Source: an uncultured Eubacteriales bacterium
Lineage (GTDB): Bacteria > Bacillota > Clostridia > Christensenellales > UBA1242
Assembly: GCA_900557585.1 (NCBI GenBank)
Contig: USTJ01000031.1
Coordinates: 1-7,596, forward strand
Reading direction: 5' to 3'
DNA: 7,596 bases
The notes beneath the pieces were generated by a model. That model was given only the letters and a program-made list of their open reading frames with translations, did not search any database and was not told the origin of the DNA. Positions 7,464-7,596 of this stretch are shown here, in pieces. The translations under genes were made by a program, and so were the position numbers. Position 1 is the first letter of the stretch. Every line of letters starts with the position of its first letter.

Positions 7464-7527
7464 AAAAAAGAAAACCCAAAGAACTAGATAAAATCTAGCC
7501 TTTGGGCTCTTTTTTTAGTAACCTATT
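7464..7527 (-). ncRNA. Putative tracrRNA, compact, contiguous with the terminal CRISPR repeat
   Basis: On the minus strand AATAGG-TT-ACTAAAA (7527-7513) is complementary to bases 2-16 of the CRISPR repeat: 13 pairs flanked around a 2x2 internal loop, the usual lower-stem/bulge/upper-stem form of a repeat:anti-repeat duplex. A linker (A7512, A7511) leads into one hairpin whose stem (7510-7500 with 7481-7471) is 11 bp when two G-U pairs are counted, topped by CTAGAT/ATCTAG, then a U-rich end (7474-7464). Those two G-U pairs become A-C mismatches in a plus-strand RNA, which favours the minus strand as the structured RNA. The stretch ACUAAAA then AAAGAG resembles, from memory, the Campylobacter jejuni tracrRNA just after its anti-repeat. 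No other anti-repeat was found between the genes. The 5' end is unknown, and having a single hairpin is unusual. Confidence 0.65.
7475..7516 (+). terminator. Terminator of the cas operon (bidirectional hairpin)
   Basis: CCCAAAG (7475-7481) pairs with CTTTGGG (7500-7506), and CTAGAT (7484-7489) with ATCTAG (7493-7498), around a 3-nt loop and a small AA/C internal loop. CTC and a run of seven T residues (7510-7516) follow, making a classic Rho-independent terminator 61 nt after cas2. The same hairpin read from the other strand ends in TTTTCTTTTTT and terminates the convergent CRISPR/tracrRNA transcript. The 7414-7474 stretch before it is AT-rich with no coding signal. Confidence 0.9.
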
Positions 7528-7533
7528 ATACCA
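7525..7533 (-). promoter_or_regulatory. Extended -10 promoter element inside the CRISPR repeat
   Basis: The repeat ends in TGGTATAAT on the minus strand, a perfect extended -10 (TGnTATAAT). Type II-C repeats of Neisseria (and the Campylobacter repeat end) carry a -10 at the same place, so each repeat starts its own crRNA within the following spacer. Here the copy at 7533-7525 would start RNA near 7519, inside the anti-repeat, and the copy in the next repeat would start near 7584, inside the visible spacer. No good -35 is present; an extended -10 can work without one. Confidence 0.6.
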
Positions 7534-7596
7534 TACCAAAAATAAATAGGGAACTAAAACATTTATTGTATAGTAACAATCTACAATACTATTATA
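7525..7596 (-). CRISPR. CRISPR array, cas-proximal end: one full repeat, one spacer, start of the next repeat (runs off the right edge)
   Basis: On the minus strand the repeat (7560-7525, 36 nt) begins GTTTTAGTTCCC and ends GGTATGGTATAAT, typical of type II repeats. The next 30 nt (7561-7590) are a spacer. Bases 7591-7596 repeat the first six plus-strand bases of the repeat; counting two flanking bases, CTATTATA recurs at exactly 66 nt (7523 and 7589), equal to the 36+30 type II unit. Orientation follows the GTTTTAG end, so transcription runs leftward, toward and opposite to cas2. Only 6 nt of a second repeat are visible, so array identity rests on the repeat form, spacing, cas context and the adjacent anti-repeat. 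Confidence 0.8.

Noticed and set aside
7525..7596. Reading 7525-7560 as the anti-repeat of a plus-strand tracrRNA
   Set aside because: The following plus-strand bases (7561-7596) are AT-rich with no stable hairpin or U-tract, whereas the minus strand has anti-repeat, hairpin and U-tract in the right order. The 36-nt length, TATAAT end and 66-nt period also fit a repeat.

Overview
The window is low-GC, with strong AT-biased codon use and AT-rich intergenic DNA containing TATAAT-type promoters and Rho-independent terminators. All six complete genes end in TAA or TAG. With its gene families, this suggests a low-GC Bacillota (Firmicutes) bacterium, possibly from a gut-type lineage. The lineage is inference only; no marker gene fixes it.

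The left part (1-2671) is housekeeping or accessory DNA. The first 64 bases hold the 5' end of a minus-strand gene for a PflA-like radical SAM protein. It diverges from an AlkD-like DNA-alkylation-repair gene (142-861) that overlaps rlmD/rlmCD, a TRAM/4Fe-4S 23S rRNA m5U methyltransferase (855-2183). Both divergent genes have promoter-like boxes ending only 6 nt before the ATG and no Shine-Dalgarno, as expected for leaderless mRNAs. A separate small gene (2333-2671), related to nucleoside 2-deoxyribosyltransferases, has its own promoter, Shine-Dalgarno and terminator.

The right part (about 2700-7596) is a complete type II-C CRISPR-Cas locus, apart from the far side of the array. cas9 (1122 aa, all nuclease residues present), cas1 and cas2 form one tightly overlapping operon without csn2 or cas4. 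The operon ends in a strong hairpin terminator. Beyond it, on the opposite strand, lies a 36-nt CRISPR repeat (7525-7560), a 30-nt spacer (7561-7590) and the first 6 nt of the next repeat at the window edge.

The most interesting part is the junction at 7464-7560. Read on the minus strand, the cas-proximal repeat runs directly into an anti-repeat (7527-7513). This pairs with the repeat as 6 bp, a 2x2 internal loop and 7 bp. A short linker, one large hairpin and a U-tract follow. This looks like a compact tracrRNA fused in cis to the terminal repeat, so a transcript through the last spacer would fold like a natural single-guide RNA. The repeat also ends in a perfect extended -10 (TGGTATAAT), suggesting Neisseria-like promoters inside each repeat. 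The cas operon and the array/tracrRNA converge on one shared bidirectional hairpin.
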